DNA from: an uncultured Paracoccaceae bacterium
GTDB taxonomy: Bacteria > Pseudomonadota > Alphaproteobacteria > Rhodobacterales > Rhodobacteraceae
Assembly (NCBI GenBank): GCA_951812305.1
Contig: CATOSB010000001.1
Coordinates: 1-64,000 of the forward strand
Length of the DNA: 64,000 nt
Direction: 5' to 3'
The number at the start of each line of letters is the position of its first letter. The stretch's first letter is position 1. Positions 36,704 through 45,990 of this stretch are shown piece after piece. Under the pieces are notes generated by a model, which ran no database searches, was not told the DNA's origin, and saw only the letters and a program-made list of their open reading frames with translations. The translations under genes were made by a program, and so were the position numbers.

Positions 36704-38281
36704 TCAATCAACAAATAGATGCTGATCATCAACAATTGAGCGTGCATCTTCTGTCGAGATATCCAAAAATTCCGCCAATTGCGCCGCATTTGCGTCAACA
36801 CTGACGCCCTCACGAATACGAAACAATCCCTCAAACCCGGCGTCACGAATCTGATCGCTTTCGAACGCCATGTCAGCACGGATCGTTGGTAACAGCACGT
36901 TGATGGTTTCATTACTCGTCCGCTCACCAGCAAGCCCAACGCGCTTGGCATGACCCACAAGATATTCGTCGGTAAATATGCTTTGTACTTCAAGCAGTTT
37001 TGTCGTTGAGCGATCCGAAAAGAAATCCCGCATTAGGTCCAGATTATTCGGATCAAGGCAAATCGCCAGTTGATCCGATTGATAATAGTCAAACAGCATC
37101 CGCATCAGCGACCGCCTGTGGCGCGTTCGCTTTTCAATCGTCGACTGGATGCCACCAAGGTCGGGCAATGCGGTCCCTTCTTCATCAAACAAGTAGTCGA
37201 TGCAAGGCAGGTCTGTCTTAGCCTTGATTTTGGCCATAAGGCGTTTGGCAACATGCCATTTTTTGCACGCGATGATGAACAGCTTCCGTTCGCGGCCTAA
37301 CGTCGATTCTGTTTCCCAAAAGCGTGGTGCAAACCGTCGTCCGATGCGTCCACGCCCGGCAAGGAACCTAAAAAGCGAGGCGCCTTCGTTGGAAATCTTA
37401 AACTCCGCGTCGTCGTCCGCGTATAAATCGCCGAGCCGACGTTTTAGTTCCAAAGCACCAGCCGAAATCTTTCGCGCGAACAGGTAATCCTGACTTAGAA
37501 GAAGATCGTAGTGATCGTTATAAAATGTCACCGGAATCCCATAATCGGTGAACATCAGGAAGGTCAGGGTTCGGGTGCTGATCTCATTTTCGGGTACCAG
37601 ATGCGGCACCAATGTCTGAAAAAAAGTCTCGTCCGGGATCCACGTTGTCCGAAAAAACCGCATTACATCGGGCCGGTTTCGGCAGAAATCGAGAATCCAT
37701 TCAATCGTGCGCCTTCGCAGGCACCACCATTGCGAACCGATCATGATTTGCAAATCTGCAGGGATCTTTCGCGACAAACCCAGCCGGCGCTGAATGTTTA
37801 CCGACGCGTAGAAAATGAATTTCCATTTTCGTTCGTTGAACCAGTGGCGATAAAACAGCCGGTCGCCTTTCATCCCGGTCTTGATCCAGTCGGATTTGAA
37901 AAAGTCGAAACTTTCGATGTAGTCCACATCTTCGCGGTCGAGGAATTCATGCGCGTAGTGCGCGGACTTGATCGACATGCAATCACCAGACAGCATGTAG
38001 AAATGCGTGGCGCGCGGAAAAGCATCAACCGCCGCCTCTACAGCCAATAATGATGCCTCAACCAGCGACCATTCTCCCCAGCCGCATTTAATGCGTCGGC
38101 GCGCAAAGGTGACATTGCGGTTGTGTTCCAGCCGGTCCCGAATGCGCTGGAAATGCTCGTTCTTTGCGTTTGCGTCGAAGTGAATGGCAATATAATCGCC
38201 CTTAGCGGTCAGCCGATTGGCTTGCGCGATAATGGCATCCGGGTCCTTGTGGCAGAGCAGGATGAAGGCGATTTTTGCCAT
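36704..38281 (-). CDS. GT14-type glycosyltransferase with C-terminal extra domain
   Basis: A 525-residue protein. The N-terminal ~270 residues match the core-2/I-branching beta-1,6-N-acetylglucosaminyltransferase family: 'KIAFILLCHKDPDAIIAQANRL', 'YIAIHFDANAKN', 'HFYMLSGDCMSIKSAHYAHEFLDRE', 'IMIGSQWWCLRRRTIEWIL', 'WIPDETFFQTLV'. The C-terminal ~220 residues form a second domain I cannot name. No membrane segment is present. It is divergent from a sulfotransferase gene, and the pair probably modifies a surface polysaccharide together with the export genes at 43685-46821. Confidence 0.85.
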   Translation of the reverse strand: MAKIAFILLCHKDPDAIIAQANRLTAKGDYIAIHFDANAKNEHFQRIRDRLEHNRNVTFARRRIKCGWGEWSLVEASLLAVEAAVDAFPRATHFYMLSGDCMSIKSAHYAHEFLDREDVDYIESFDFFKSDWIKTGMKGDRLFYRHWFNERKWKFIFYASVNIQRRLGLSRKIPADLQIMIGSQWWCLRRRTIEWILDFCRNRPDVMRFFRTTWIPDETFFQTLVPHLVPENEISTRTLTFLMFTDYGIPVTFYNDHYDLLLSQDYLFARKISAGALELKRRLGDLYADDDAEFKISNEGASLFRFLAGRGRIGRRFAPRFWETESTLGRERKLFIIACKKWHVAKRLMAKIKAKTDLPCIDYLFDEEGTALPDLGGIQSTIEKRTRHRRSLMRMLFDYYQSDQLAICLDPNNLDLMRDFFSDRSTTKLLEVQSIFTDEYLVGHAKRVGLAGERTSNETINVLLPTIRADMAFESDQIRDAGFEGLFRIREGVSVDANAAQLAEFLDISTEDARSIVDDQHLFVD

Positions 38282-38422
38282 TTTGGAAACAGTTCACACT
38301 TTTTATTGGGCTTTGTATGCACTGTTAGCCTAACGAGCCATTGAAAAAACAGAGTTTCTTTGTTCTTTTCTGCGCAAATATGCTGGTCGCGTGTGTTTGA
38401 CCGGCCAAGGAGGTCGAGAGCT

Positions 38423-39241
38423 ATGGGGTTTCCCGGAACCTGGATGACGGAAAGCGAAAGCATGGTCTATCGCGTCGTCCCCAAATGCGCCTGCTCGAGT
38501 ATCGGGCAGATAATGTACTATTCCGATCACGGCGAATTTTTTGAAGGCGACATCCACGATGCGCAGGGTGGCTTGCACAAATGGGCGCTGGACGACAGCC
38601 AGGACAAGATCAAAAAGAACGTCCAGAAGCACAAAAGCTATGCTTTCACCTGTGTTCGGAACCCCTATACGCGCATTTTGAGTTCGTTCTTTGACAAGAT
38701 CTGCGGAGTTCAGCGGAACGGCAAACGCTATCGCGGCAATCTTGTCCCGCTATTGGTTCAGAAATACGGGATCGAAGTCGGTGGCAACGACGGCAAGGAA
38801 GAGTTTGACCAAATCAAATCTTTCCGCCGTTTCCTGCTTTTCGCCCGCGATACCATCCGTTGGCGTCGCCCGATGGACCCGGATATTCATTGGTCGGCGA
38901 TGTCGGGCCACATCTCGACCTTCATTGTGAATGGCGGCCGATACGACAACATCTTTTTCACTGAGACGTTCAATGATGGAATGCAAAGCGTTCTGGACGC
39001 CGTAGAGATGAAACACACCGTCAAGTTGGAATCGATTCCGCGGTTCAATGAATCTGAAGGGCACGGCCCGAAACGTGCGCATCCGGTCGAGGATTACTTC
39101 GACGATCTGTCAATGCACCTAGTCTATGAAATCTACAAACGCGATTTCCAAGTTTTCAAGTATGACTTCGAAAACCCCGGAAACAAGATGCCGATTGGCG
39201 AGGTTGATCTGGAAGAAGTTCACGCCAAGCTGGGCGAATAG
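38423..39241 (+). CDS. Sulfotransferase family protein
   Basis: A 272-residue sulfotransferase (family 2, carbohydrate type). The 5'-phosphosulfate loop region is 'YRVVPKCACSSIGQIMYY' and the 3'-phosphate motif is 'FTCVRNPYTRILSSFFDKI', both needed to bind PAPS. The ATG at 38423 is preceded by AAGGAGGT, a near-perfect ribosome-binding site, so expression may be strong. It shares an AT-rich ~140-base divergent promoter region with the GT14 gene, which suggests sulfation of a polysaccharide built by that enzyme. Confidence 0.88.
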   Translation: MGFPGTWMTESESMVYRVVPKCACSSIGQIMYYSDHGEFFEGDIHDAQGGLHKWALDDSQDKIKKNVQKHKSYAFTCVRNPYTRILSSFFDKICGVQRNGKRYRGNLVPLLVQKYGIEVGGNDGKEEFDQIKSFRRFLLFARDTIRWRRPMDPDIHWSAMSGHISTFIVNGGRYDNIFFTETFNDGMQSVLDAVEMKHTVKLESIPRFNESEGHGPKRAHPVEDYFDDLSMHLVYEIYKRDFQVFKYDFENPGNKMPIGEVDLEEVHAKLGE

Positions 39242-39262
39242 CCACAACATCTGAACCCGCGG

Positions 39263-40033
39263 TTATCGAAGCTTTGGCGGGCGATTCGGGTCTGTTCCGG
39301 GCGCGCTTGGTTGTGATGGTTGAACGTCTGGCAGGTCGAACCGCAGGCCAACTTTGGCTAACCTTGCTGCGAACTCATCGCTGGCGTCGAAGAAAGCGAC
39401 ATCCAGCGTCGCAGAATCAAGACCGGAAAACGCGAGCGTTTGGGAAATTGACGTTGCAATGGCTGTCTCGGCCTCTGGCGCTGCATTAATGATTGCCAAG
39501 AGATGGCCGCGGCGCTGGCCGAAGCCCGCAGAAACCAAATACGCGAGCCGTGCGAGGCCGCCAAAAGACGCCAGTTTCTCGTCCAGAGCCATTAAAAGCG
39601 TCTCTGGCAGCTCGCCGGGCGGTCCAATTTCTGACGGCTTGTCGCCAACAGGCTTAGGGGTTTCAACGAGGTTGGCGGCCAACCAGTCCACGATACCGCC
39701 GGTGATCAATTGCGACGACGGCGCAACCGCAGGGTTCAGCGCGATCCCGTAGCCTTGCCCCGCCATCATCTCTACAATGCTACGCCCCGACATGGCCACA
39801 TAAGGCGCGGTGCTGCCGACAAACTCGGCCAACCGGGCCTCTTGATCAAAAACCAGCAGAAAGTCACCGTCTTCCGTATTGAATATCCGGGGAGAGATTT
39901 GGTCACCCTCAGCTTCGGAATCCAACAATAAGAACATTTCTGCGCTGACAAGCGTGTCGTAAAAGCGTTGGCGCGCTGCTTCATCGCCCGCATCAGCTGT
40001 GCGGTGGTGGCGGTCAAGTGGCGTATCAGTCAT
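39263..40033 (-). CDS. SseB-family protein
   Basis: A 256-residue protein with the SseB N-terminal domain ('RFYDTLVSAEMFLLLDSEAEGDQISPRIFNTEDGDFLLVFDQEARLAEF', interrupted only by normal variation) and a C-terminal part like the SseB-associated domain ('LAYLVSAGFGQRRGHLLAIINAAPEAE'). The molecular function is not established. The ATG at 40033 lies inside the 3' end of the upstream DNA glycosylase gene (8-base overlap), so the two are coupled. Confidence 0.8.
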   Translation of the reverse strand: MTDTPLDRHHRTADAGDEAARQRFYDTLVSAEMFLLLDSEAEGDQISPRIFNTEDGDFLLVFDQEARLAEFVGSTAPYVAMSGRSIVEMMAGQGYGIALNPAVAPSSQLITGGIVDWLAANLVETPKPVGDKPSEIGPPGELPETLLMALDEKLASFGGLARLAYLVSAGFGQRRGHLLAIINAAPEAETAIATSISQTLAFSGLDSATLDVAFFDASDEFAARLAKVGLRFDLPDVQPSQPSAPGTDPNRPPKLR

Positions 40034-40625
40034 TGAGTGCGGATTGAACGGATTTGCGCAGCACCGGCAAAAGTTCCGCTTCGAACCAGGGATTGCGTTT
40101 GATCCAGCCCGTATTTCGCCAGCTTGGATGGGGCAACGGGAACGAACTCGGCGCATGGTCGCCCCAGGCCGCGACTGTATCAGTTACGTTTGTATTTGTT
40201 CCCAAATGCCAACGATGTGCATATCCGCCGACGAACAGCGTTAATTGTGCCTGAGGCATCGCGCCCATGACATCGCGATGCCACGTGTTGGCGCAAATCT
40301 TGGGTGGTGGAAGGTCAGAGCCTTTCGCATCATAACCGGGAAAGCAAAATGCCATTGGAACGATGGCAATGCGTGTTTTGTCATAAAATAAATCGCGATC
40401 CACGCCCAACCAGTCGCGCAAGCGATCACCGGACGGATCATCAAAGGGCACCCCCGATTTGTGAACACGCATTCCGGGCGCCTGACCGCAAATCAAGATG
40501 CGCGGGTTGCCTTCAAACCAAGCGACTGGACGTGGCTCATGTGCGGTAACCGTTTCGCTAAAGCGGTCGGCACAAATTCGACACGCTTTGACTTGGTCGC
40601 GCAGGTCTTCCAGTGATCTGTTCAT
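40026..40625 (-). CDS. Uracil-DNA glycosylase family protein
   Basis: A 199-residue protein. 'ILICGQAPGMRVHKSGVPFDDPSGDRLRDWLG' carries the GxAPG motif of the UDG superfamily, and 'PLPHPSWRNTGW' is the C-terminal HPS motif. The N-terminal 'CRICADRF' and later Cys residues could bind a metal, but a full Fe-S cluster set as in family 4 is not evident. Proteins of this branch are annotated as uracil-DNA glycosylases but few have been tested. The ATG at 40625 is used. Confidence 0.83.
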   Translation of the reverse strand: MNRSLEDLRDQVKACRICADRFSETVTAHEPRPVAWFEGNPRILICGQAPGMRVHKSGVPFDDPSGDRLRDWLGVDRDLFYDKTRIAIVPMAFCFPGYDAKGSDLPPPKICANTWHRDVMGAMPQAQLTLFVGGYAHRWHLGTNTNVTDTVAAWGDHAPSSFPLPHPSWRNTGWIKRNPWFEAELLPVLRKSVQSALND

Positions 40626-40686
40626 GGATTTCGTTAGTTTCGTGGGTCGATCAGATTGTCCAGCCAAGTTTTCGGAACTTTTTGGC

Positions 40687-40720
40687 TTGACTTTATTTCG
40701 ATAGTTCTAGAAATATCGAA
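40687..40720 (+). promoter_or_regulatory. Promoter and ArsR-type operator
   Basis: TTGACT at 40687-40692 is a good -35, with a weak -10 around 40708-40715. TTCGATA (40697-40703) and TATCGAA (40714-40720) form a perfect 7-bp inverted repeat with a 10-base spacer, lying across the promoter just before the ArsR start. This is the layout of an autorepressed ArsR operon. Confidence 0.65.
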
Positions 40721-40722
40721 TC

Positions 40723-41067
40723 ATGATGATCGCGAATGATACCGCCTTGTCCGTGGAAGAGGTCGCATCGACTTTTGCCGCGCTTGGATCTGAACAGCGT
40801 TTGGGCGTATTGAATACGCTTGTGCGCGCGGGGCCGGACGGGCTGTCGATTGGCGAACTGGGCACGCGATCCGGTGTGACGGGTTCCACTCTGACACATC
40901 ATATGAAAATTCTCTCTGCCGCCGGTTTGGTGCGGCAGGAAAAGCAGGGCCGCTCGATCATTTGCGTTGGCGCAGCCTATGAGGTGATGGAAGCCCTGTC
41001 AGCTTTCTTACTGTCAGAATGTTGCGCTGACACGGCCGAAAAACACGAAAGCCACACACATGACTGA
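40723..41067 (+). CDS. ArsR-family repressor
   Basis: A 114-residue winged-helix regulator: 'VASTFAALGSEQRLGVLNTLVRAGPDGLSIGELGTRSGVTGSTLTHHMKILSAAGLVRQEKQGRSIICV' (seen as one domain). The C-terminal 'LLSECCADTAEKHESHTHD' has a Cys pair and several His residues that could bind a metal or metalloid. It probably represses itself and the downstream permease through the inverted repeat over its promoter. Its stop overlaps the permease start. Confidence 0.9.
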   Translation: MMIANDTALSVEEVASTFAALGSEQRLGVLNTLVRAGPDGLSIGELGTRSGVTGSTLTHHMKILSAAGLVRQEKQGRSIICVGAAYEVMEALSAFLLSECCADTAEKHESHTHD

Positions 41068-42094
41068 TCTGACCGGGAAACTGCCCTCACTACCGGATAC
41101 CTGGCGCCGTATCGATAAGGCGTGGTTGGCCGTTTTGGTCATTCCGCTAGTGGTATTGCTCTTGGATCCGCCAAAATTCTGGCCAGTGCTATCAATTGCG
41201 TCGGGCGCAATCGGGCACACCGGGATTTTCATTGTCGTTGCGATCACGCTGGTAGCTTACGTCAAGGCGACTGGCGCAGAAAATCTGTTGGCGAAAGCCT
41301 TCGAGGGCAATCAGGTGCGGATGGTCATGATGGCCGCTTTGCTCGGAGGGCTGTCGCCATTTTGTTCTTGTGAGGTCATTTCATTCATCGCCGCCTTGCT
41401 GGCCGTTGGAGCGCCACTGAGCGCGGTAATGGCATTTTGGTTGTCGTCCCCTCTGATGGATCCTGCCATGTTCACAATCACCTGGGGCGAAATCGGGTTG
41501 GATTTCGCACTCGGCAAGACCGTGGCCGCAGTTGGCCTTGGCCTGTTGGGCGGCTATATCACTATGTTCTTTGCGCGCAGCCCGATTTTCGCTGACCCTT
41601 TGCGCGAAAAACCGCAATTCGGTGGATGCTGCAGCGTCAAGGCGCCGTTCAAGGGCACACCAGAGTGGAAGTTCTGGAGCGACACAGATCGCCGGGCAAT
41701 CTTTCGCGACACATGGCTTGAAAACGCCCTGTTCCTCGTGAAATGGCTGATGATTGCCTATCTTTTTGAGGCGATCATGGTTGTCTATGACACGACGGAA
41801 TACGTAGCCGCATTTCTTGGCGGTGAGGGCCTTGGCACCATCATCATCGCGGCGCTGATCGGTATGCCGGCATACTTGAACGGTTACGCAGCCGTAGGAC
41901 TTCTTGGCGGTCTTCTGGACCAAGGCATGGCTCCTGGTGCGGCAATGTCCTTCGTGCTGGCTGGCGGCGTCAGCTGCATCCCGGCTGCCATCGCAGTTTG
42001 GGCTCTGGTGAAACCCAGGGTGTTCGCCGCATATTTAAGCATCGCCTTCGTCGGATCGATCGCTGCGGGTCTTGTTTGGAACATGATCGCCTGA
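41060..42094 (+). CDS. ArsP/UPF0718-like permease
   Basis: A 344-residue inner-membrane permease with about eight hydrophobic segments. 'GGLSPFCSCEVISFIAALLAVGAPLSAVMAFWLSSPLMDP' contains the Cys motif typical of the permease family PF03773, which includes the organoarsenical exporter ArsP. A loop with 'FGGCCSVKAP' adds a Cys pair. The gene starts eight bases before the ArsR stop, so the two form one operon. The likely role is export of a metalloid or organometal compound sensed by the ArsR protein. Confidence 0.85.
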   Translation: MTDLTGKLPSLPDTWRRIDKAWLAVLVIPLVVLLLDPPKFWPVLSIASGAIGHTGIFIVVAITLVAYVKATGAENLLAKAFEGNQVRMVMMAALLGGLSPFCSCEVISFIAALLAVGAPLSAVMAFWLSSPLMDPAMFTITWGEIGLDFALGKTVAAVGLGLLGGYITMFFARSPIFADPLREKPQFGGCCSVKAPFKGTPEWKFWSDTDRRAIFRDTWLENALFLVKWLMIAYLFEAIMVVYDTTEYVAAFLGGEGLGTIIIAALIGMPAYLNGYAAVGLLGGLLDQGMAPGAAMSFVLAGGVSCIPAAIAVWALVKPRVFAAYLSIAFVGSIAAGLVWNMIA

Positions 42095-42180
42095 ATTTGG
42101 TCGTGCCTGGTTAGCGCTATCTTGCCCCTTTAAGCCACATACTCTATCTCGTTTCCTGAAAATTAAATGCGGGGAGTGGG

Positions 42181-43479
42181 ATGTATCGCGTCTGGAATTT
42201 TGTTACTAACTACTCGATCCTACTCATCATCGGCGCGCTTATTGCGTTAGTCTGGGCGAATATTGACGCGCACAGCTATCATCTGCTGGTCGAATATCCG
42301 ATCTGGTACAATGATTGGGTCGGTGTTGATGCCGCCAAGTGGCTGAAATCCTATGGTAAATATTATGGTGTTTCCGAGGTTGGCGATGTCGCCAAGGTAC
42401 TGAGCGCGCATTACTTGGTGAACGACGTGCTTATGGCTTTCTTTTTCGCCATCGCGGCGAAGGAAGTCTGGGAAGCCGTGATCTTGAAAAACGGCAGCTT
42501 ACGAGGCCGCAAGGCGGCGACGCCTTTGGTGGCGACAGCTGGCGGAATGTTTGGCCCGATTGCTGTCTATCTTGGGTTGGCGGCGTTTCTCGGATCAGAT
42601 GTGTACGACGCCGTGCAACGAGGTTGGGCCATTCCAACGGCCACGGATATCGCCTTCAGCTATCTCGTCGGCCGCCTCGTCTTTGGCGCGGGGCACCCAG
42701 CGGTGCGGTTCCTGTTGCTCTTGGCGATTGCCGACGATGCGGCCGGGCTGATCATCCTTGCGGTGTTCTATCCAACCGGTGATCTTGCGCCCGAATGGCT
42801 TTTGCTGTCTCTTTTCTCCGCGATCGCGGTCTTTGTCGTTTTCAACTGGTTTCCGCGCTGGCTCGACCGGGGAAATCAAGTACGCCCCAATTCGACCTGG
42901 GTGCGCAACAAACTGTCGTTTTGGCCCTATCTCGTTGCCGGTGCGCTAAGTTGGTACGGCTTTCAGGAAAGCGGCCTGCATCCCGCGCTTGGCCTGTTGC
43001 CAATTGTGCCGACACTGCCACATGCCGACCGGGCATTTGGTATCTTCTCGGAGGCGGAAAAATACCTGACCGACCTGCTGAACCATGTTGAACACATGTT
43101 GAAGCATCCGGTGGAAATTGTGTTGTTCTTGTTTGGCCTTATGAATGCGGGCGTCGAATTCTCTTCGATTGGACCAGCGACATGGCTGGTTCTCGCCGGA
43201 TTGCTTATCGGTAAACCTTTCGGCGTTCTGCTCTTTGGCTGGGTTGCAGCAGGCCCAATGAAACTTGGGCTCCCAGCGGGAATGCGAACGTCGGACTTGT
43301 TCGTCATAGGATGTGTCGCAGCCATCGGATTCACGGTCTCGCTATTCATCGCCTCTGTGGCATTTGAAAGTGGCCCTGTTCAGGATGCAGCCAAGATGGG
43401 CGCGCTGCTTAGTTTCTTTGCTGCGGTGATCTCTTTGGTCGCCGGAAAACTGTTCAAAATAGAGAAACAAAACAACTGA
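42181..43479 (+). CDS. nhaA: Na+/H+ antiporter NhaA
   Basis: A 432-residue antiporter with about twelve hydrophobic segments. The NhaA core is seen in 'GWAIPTATDIAFSYLVGRLVFG' and 'LLALAIADDAAGLIILAVFY' (here 'LLAIADDAAG'), which holds the paired aspartates of the ion site, and 'IGFTVSLFIASVAF' near the C-terminus. It exchanges cytoplasmic Na+ or Li+ for protons. The insert around 'HADRAFGIFSEAEKYLTDLLNHVEHML' is normal for this branch. The ATG at 42181 follows GGGGAGTGGG. The leader is only 86 bases. Confidence 0.93.
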   Translation: MYRVWNFVTNYSILLIIGALIALVWANIDAHSYHLLVEYPIWYNDWVGVDAAKWLKSYGKYYGVSEVGDVAKVLSAHYLVNDVLMAFFFAIAAKEVWEAVILKNGSLRGRKAATPLVATAGGMFGPIAVYLGLAAFLGSDVYDAVQRGWAIPTATDIAFSYLVGRLVFGAGHPAVRFLLLLAIADDAAGLIILAVFYPTGDLAPEWLLLSLFSAIAVFVVFNWFPRWLDRGNQVRPNSTWVRNKLSFWPYLVAGALSWYGFQESGLHPALGLLPIVPTLPHADRAFGIFSEAEKYLTDLLNHVEHMLKHPVEIVLFLFGLMNAGVEFSSIGPATWLVLAGLLIGKPFGVLLFGWVAAGPMKLGLPAGMRTSDLFVIGCVAAIGFTVSLFIASVAFESGPVQDAAKMGALLSFFAAVISLVAGKLFKIEKQNN

Positions 43480-43496
43480 CCCTTAACAAAACCTCG

Positions 43497-43536
43497 CCGA
43501 TTGTGCGCATTTTTGCACCAATCGGTGGGGATTTTG
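43497..43536 (+). terminator. Terminator after nhaA
   Basis: CCGATTG-TGC (43497-43506) pairs with GCA-C-CAATCGG (43515-43525), one bulged C, followed by TGGGGATTTTGG. It lies 17 bases after the nhaA stop. Confidence 0.5.
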
Positions 43537-43684
43537 GTCTCAGTCTCAACACAATTCGGGCCAAGCCATTGAAAAATAACGCCCGACCACGACATAATAG
43601 CGCCTAAATGGCCGTTTACTGATTTTGCCAAAGAAGGTGTGTATAAACACCACGCGAAGCAGTGGCCTTGAGGCAAAAAACCGA

Positions 43685-44338
43685 ATGCTCGAATTTGAGA
43701 ATGTCAGCAAGTCCTTCTGGACGGGCCAGCAGCGCAAGGTAATCCTTGACCGTGCGACATTTCGTGTTGAATTGGGCAAATCGCTTGGCATTTTGGCACC
43801 AAATGGCACCGGCAAAACAACGTTGGTGAACATGATGGCCGGGTTGGAAAAACCGGACGAGGGGGTCATCCGCCGCAATTGCCGGGTTTCTTTCCCGCTG
43901 GGATTCATGGGCGGAGTTGTGTCGCGCCACACGGCGCGAGAGAACTGCCGTTATGTCGCGAGACTCTATGGGCTGGACCCGGACTATATCGAGGCGTTCT
44001 GCCGATGGCTTTGCGGGCTGGAGGAATATTTCGAAATGCCGGTTGGCACCTATTCCGCAGGCATGAAGGCGCGGTTGAATTTCGCACTTTTGCTGGCGCT
44101 TGAATTTGACATCTACCTCATTGACGAGGGGATGCCATCGACTACGGACGTCGAATTCAATCGCAAAGCAGGATCGATCCTGCGCGATCGCTTGCAAAAT
44201 GCCACCGTAATCGTGGTATCACATCAGGCGAAAACGCTGGAAAAATTCTGTCGCACGGCGGCGGTGCTGCGCGATGGTCAGTTTATGATGTTTGACAGCC
44301 TCGAAGAGGCAAAGGCGCTCTATGACTACGAAACCTAA
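43685..44338 (+). CDS. ABC transporter ATPase, KpsT-like (capsule export)
   Basis: A 217-residue ATPase: Walker A 'GILAPNGTGKTTL', signature 'YSAGMKARLNFALLLALEF', Walker B 'DIYLIDEGM', H-loop 'VIVVSHQAKTL'. The short length and 'GTYSAGMKARL' fit KpsT/Wzt-type ATPases that power export of capsule or lipopolysaccharide chains through a KpsM-type permease. The ATG at 43685 is used; a longer frame upstream is unlikely. It overlaps the KpsE-like gene by 17 bases. The permease gene is not in this window. Confidence 0.88.
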   Translation: MLEFENVSKSFWTGQQRKVILDRATFRVELGKSLGILAPNGTGKTTLVNMMAGLEKPDEGVIRRNCRVSFPLGFMGGVVSRHTARENCRYVARLYGLDPDYIEAFCRWLCGLEEYFEMPVGTYSAGMKARLNFALLLALEFDIYLIDEGMPSTTDVEFNRKAGSILRDRLQNATVIVVSHQAKTLEKFCRTAAVLRDGQFMMFDSLEEAKALYDYET

Positions 44339-45986
44339 AGCCAAAAAGTTCCGCATCCGTCGCAGCGCCAGCCGCGCCGATGACATTGCCCGCCGTGTTG
44401 AGGCGGCTGCCGGTGGTGCGCCTAAAGCCGGCGATCCAGCCACGCCACGTGACACTGACGATCAGGCCATGCCATTTCAACCCGCCGAAGACGGATTCGG
44501 CGATGCGCCCTTTCCAACGGCCGCTGCGGAAGCAATTCAAAATCATGCCGACGCGGAAACGGAAATTGCTGCGATCCGAAAAGAGAGCCTGACGGGTCGC
44601 CAACTGCGCATGGCGCGCCGTGTTGCGCAAAAGCACGGGCTTGCGCCAACGTCTGATTTCGACGCAGTGCGCCAATTGCGCCGAAAAGGCATAGATCCGT
44701 TTCAACGCGCGAACGCGCTTGAGTTGGTAGTTTCACAATCCGCCGACGGCGCGCAGGCGGAAGCCGGTTCCGTTCCGCAGACCATTCCAAAGCACAATCT
44801 TCCATCGACCGAAGTATTAACTGAAGACGCCCGCGCACGCGAAATTGTCAAGATGCAGCGTGACATCGTCCGGCGACGTCGGCGCAAACTGATCCAACTG
44901 GCAACCCGACTTGCCGCATTTGTGATGCTGCCGACATTTATCACTGGGTATTACTTCTTCGTCATCGCGACGCCGATGTTTTCGACCAAGTCCGAATTCG
45001 TCATCCAGCAGGCGCAACCGGCAATGGGTGGCGGCGCCGCTGGTCTATCAAGCCTGTTTTCAGGCACCAGTTTTGCCACCAGTCAGGATTCGATTGCCGT
45101 TCAAGGCTATCTGGGGTCATTGGAGGCGATGCTGAGGCTGGAAAAGGACGTTGGTTTTATCAGCCATTTCAGCCGGTCCGACATCGATCCGCTGCAACGT
45201 CTCGAAACCGACGCCACCAAAGAGGACGCGCACAAAGTTTATAAAAAGAAAGTCAAGATCAGCTATGATCCGACGGAAGGCATCATCAAGATGGAGGTGA
45301 TTGCCGCCGATCCTATTGTTAGCGAACAGTTTTCAAAAAAGCTGATCGAGTATGCCGAGGAACAGGTCGACAACTTGACCCAGCGTCTGCGTGAAGACCA
45401 GATGCAGGGCGCGCGGCGGAGTTTTGAAGAGGCGGAGGCCAAGATGTTCACTGCCCAGCAGAAAGTGCTGGAGTTACAGCAACGCGTGGGCGTGGTTAAC
45501 GCCGAAGGTGAAGTTCAGTCACTGATGGCGCAGGTTTCAACGTTTGAAACACAGTTGCAGGAAAAACGGCTTCAATTGCAGGCGCTGTTGGACAACCCCC
45601 GCCCCAACCGCGCGCGGGTGGATGGCGCGAGAGGTGATGTTCGCCGTCTTGAGGGATTGATTGCCGAGCTGCGCGCTCAATTGACAGAAGACACGTCCAG
45701 CTCTGCTTCTTTCGCGCAGATCCGGGGTCAATTGCTGTTGGCGGAGACCGAGTTACAGACGCGTCAGTTACTGATGACCCAAGCCTTGCAACAATTGGAA
45801 ACGGCGCGGATCGAGGCCAACCGGCAGACACGTTATCTGGAAAACTCGGTAAAGCCGATTTCACCTGACACGCCAAGCTATCCGCGCGCTTTTGAAAACA
45901 CTATTCTCGCTTTTCTGATCTTTGGCGGCATCTACCTGATGATTTCACTGACCGCCGCGATCTTGCGCGAACAAGTATCGTCCTGA
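44322..45986 (+). CDS. Capsule export inner-membrane protein, KpsE/Wzz-like (PCP-3)
   Basis: A 554-residue protein. A long charged N-terminal cytoplasmic part (1-190) precedes a membrane segment ('LATRLAAFVMLPTFITGYYFFVIA'). A periplasmic domain with a long coiled coil (about 350-490: 'SFEEAEAKMFTAQQKVLELQQRV', 'TFETQLQEKRLQLQALLD') and a second membrane segment ('FENTILAFLIFGGIYLMISLTAAIL') follow. This is the KpsE/CtrB architecture: it spans the periplasm between the ABC exporter and the outer-membrane channel. The N-terminal extension is longer than in E. coli KpsE and rich in Ala/Asp/Glu. Confidence 0.88.
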   Translation: MTTKPKAKKFRIRRSASRADDIARRVEAAAGGAPKAGDPATPRDTDDQAMPFQPAEDGFGDAPFPTAAAEAIQNHADAETEIAAIRKESLTGRQLRMARRVAQKHGLAPTSDFDAVRQLRRKGIDPFQRANALELVVSQSADGAQAEAGSVPQTIPKHNLPSTEVLTEDARAREIVKMQRDIVRRRRRKLIQLATRLAAFVMLPTFITGYYFFVIATPMFSTKSEFVIQQAQPAMGGGAAGLSSLFSGTSFATSQDSIAVQGYLGSLEAMLRLEKDVGFISHFSRSDIDPLQRLETDATKEDAHKVYKKKVKISYDPTEGIIKMEVIAADPIVSEQFSKKLIEYAEEQVDNLTQRLREDQMQGARRSFEEAEAKMFTAQQKVLELQQRVGVVNAEGEVQSLMAQVSTFETQLQEKRLQLQALLDNPRPNRARVDGARGDVRRLEGLIAELRAQLTEDTSSSASFAQIRGQLLLAETELQTRQLLMTQALQQLETARIEANRQTRYLENSVKPISPDTPSYPRAFENTILAFLIFGGIYLMISLTAAILREQVSS

Positions 45987-45990
45987 CGCC

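Noticed and set aside
42095..42180. Li+ (nhaA-type) riboswitch in the nhaA leader
   Set aside because: The leader is only 86 bases and I see no compact multi-stem fold; no support from sequence alone.
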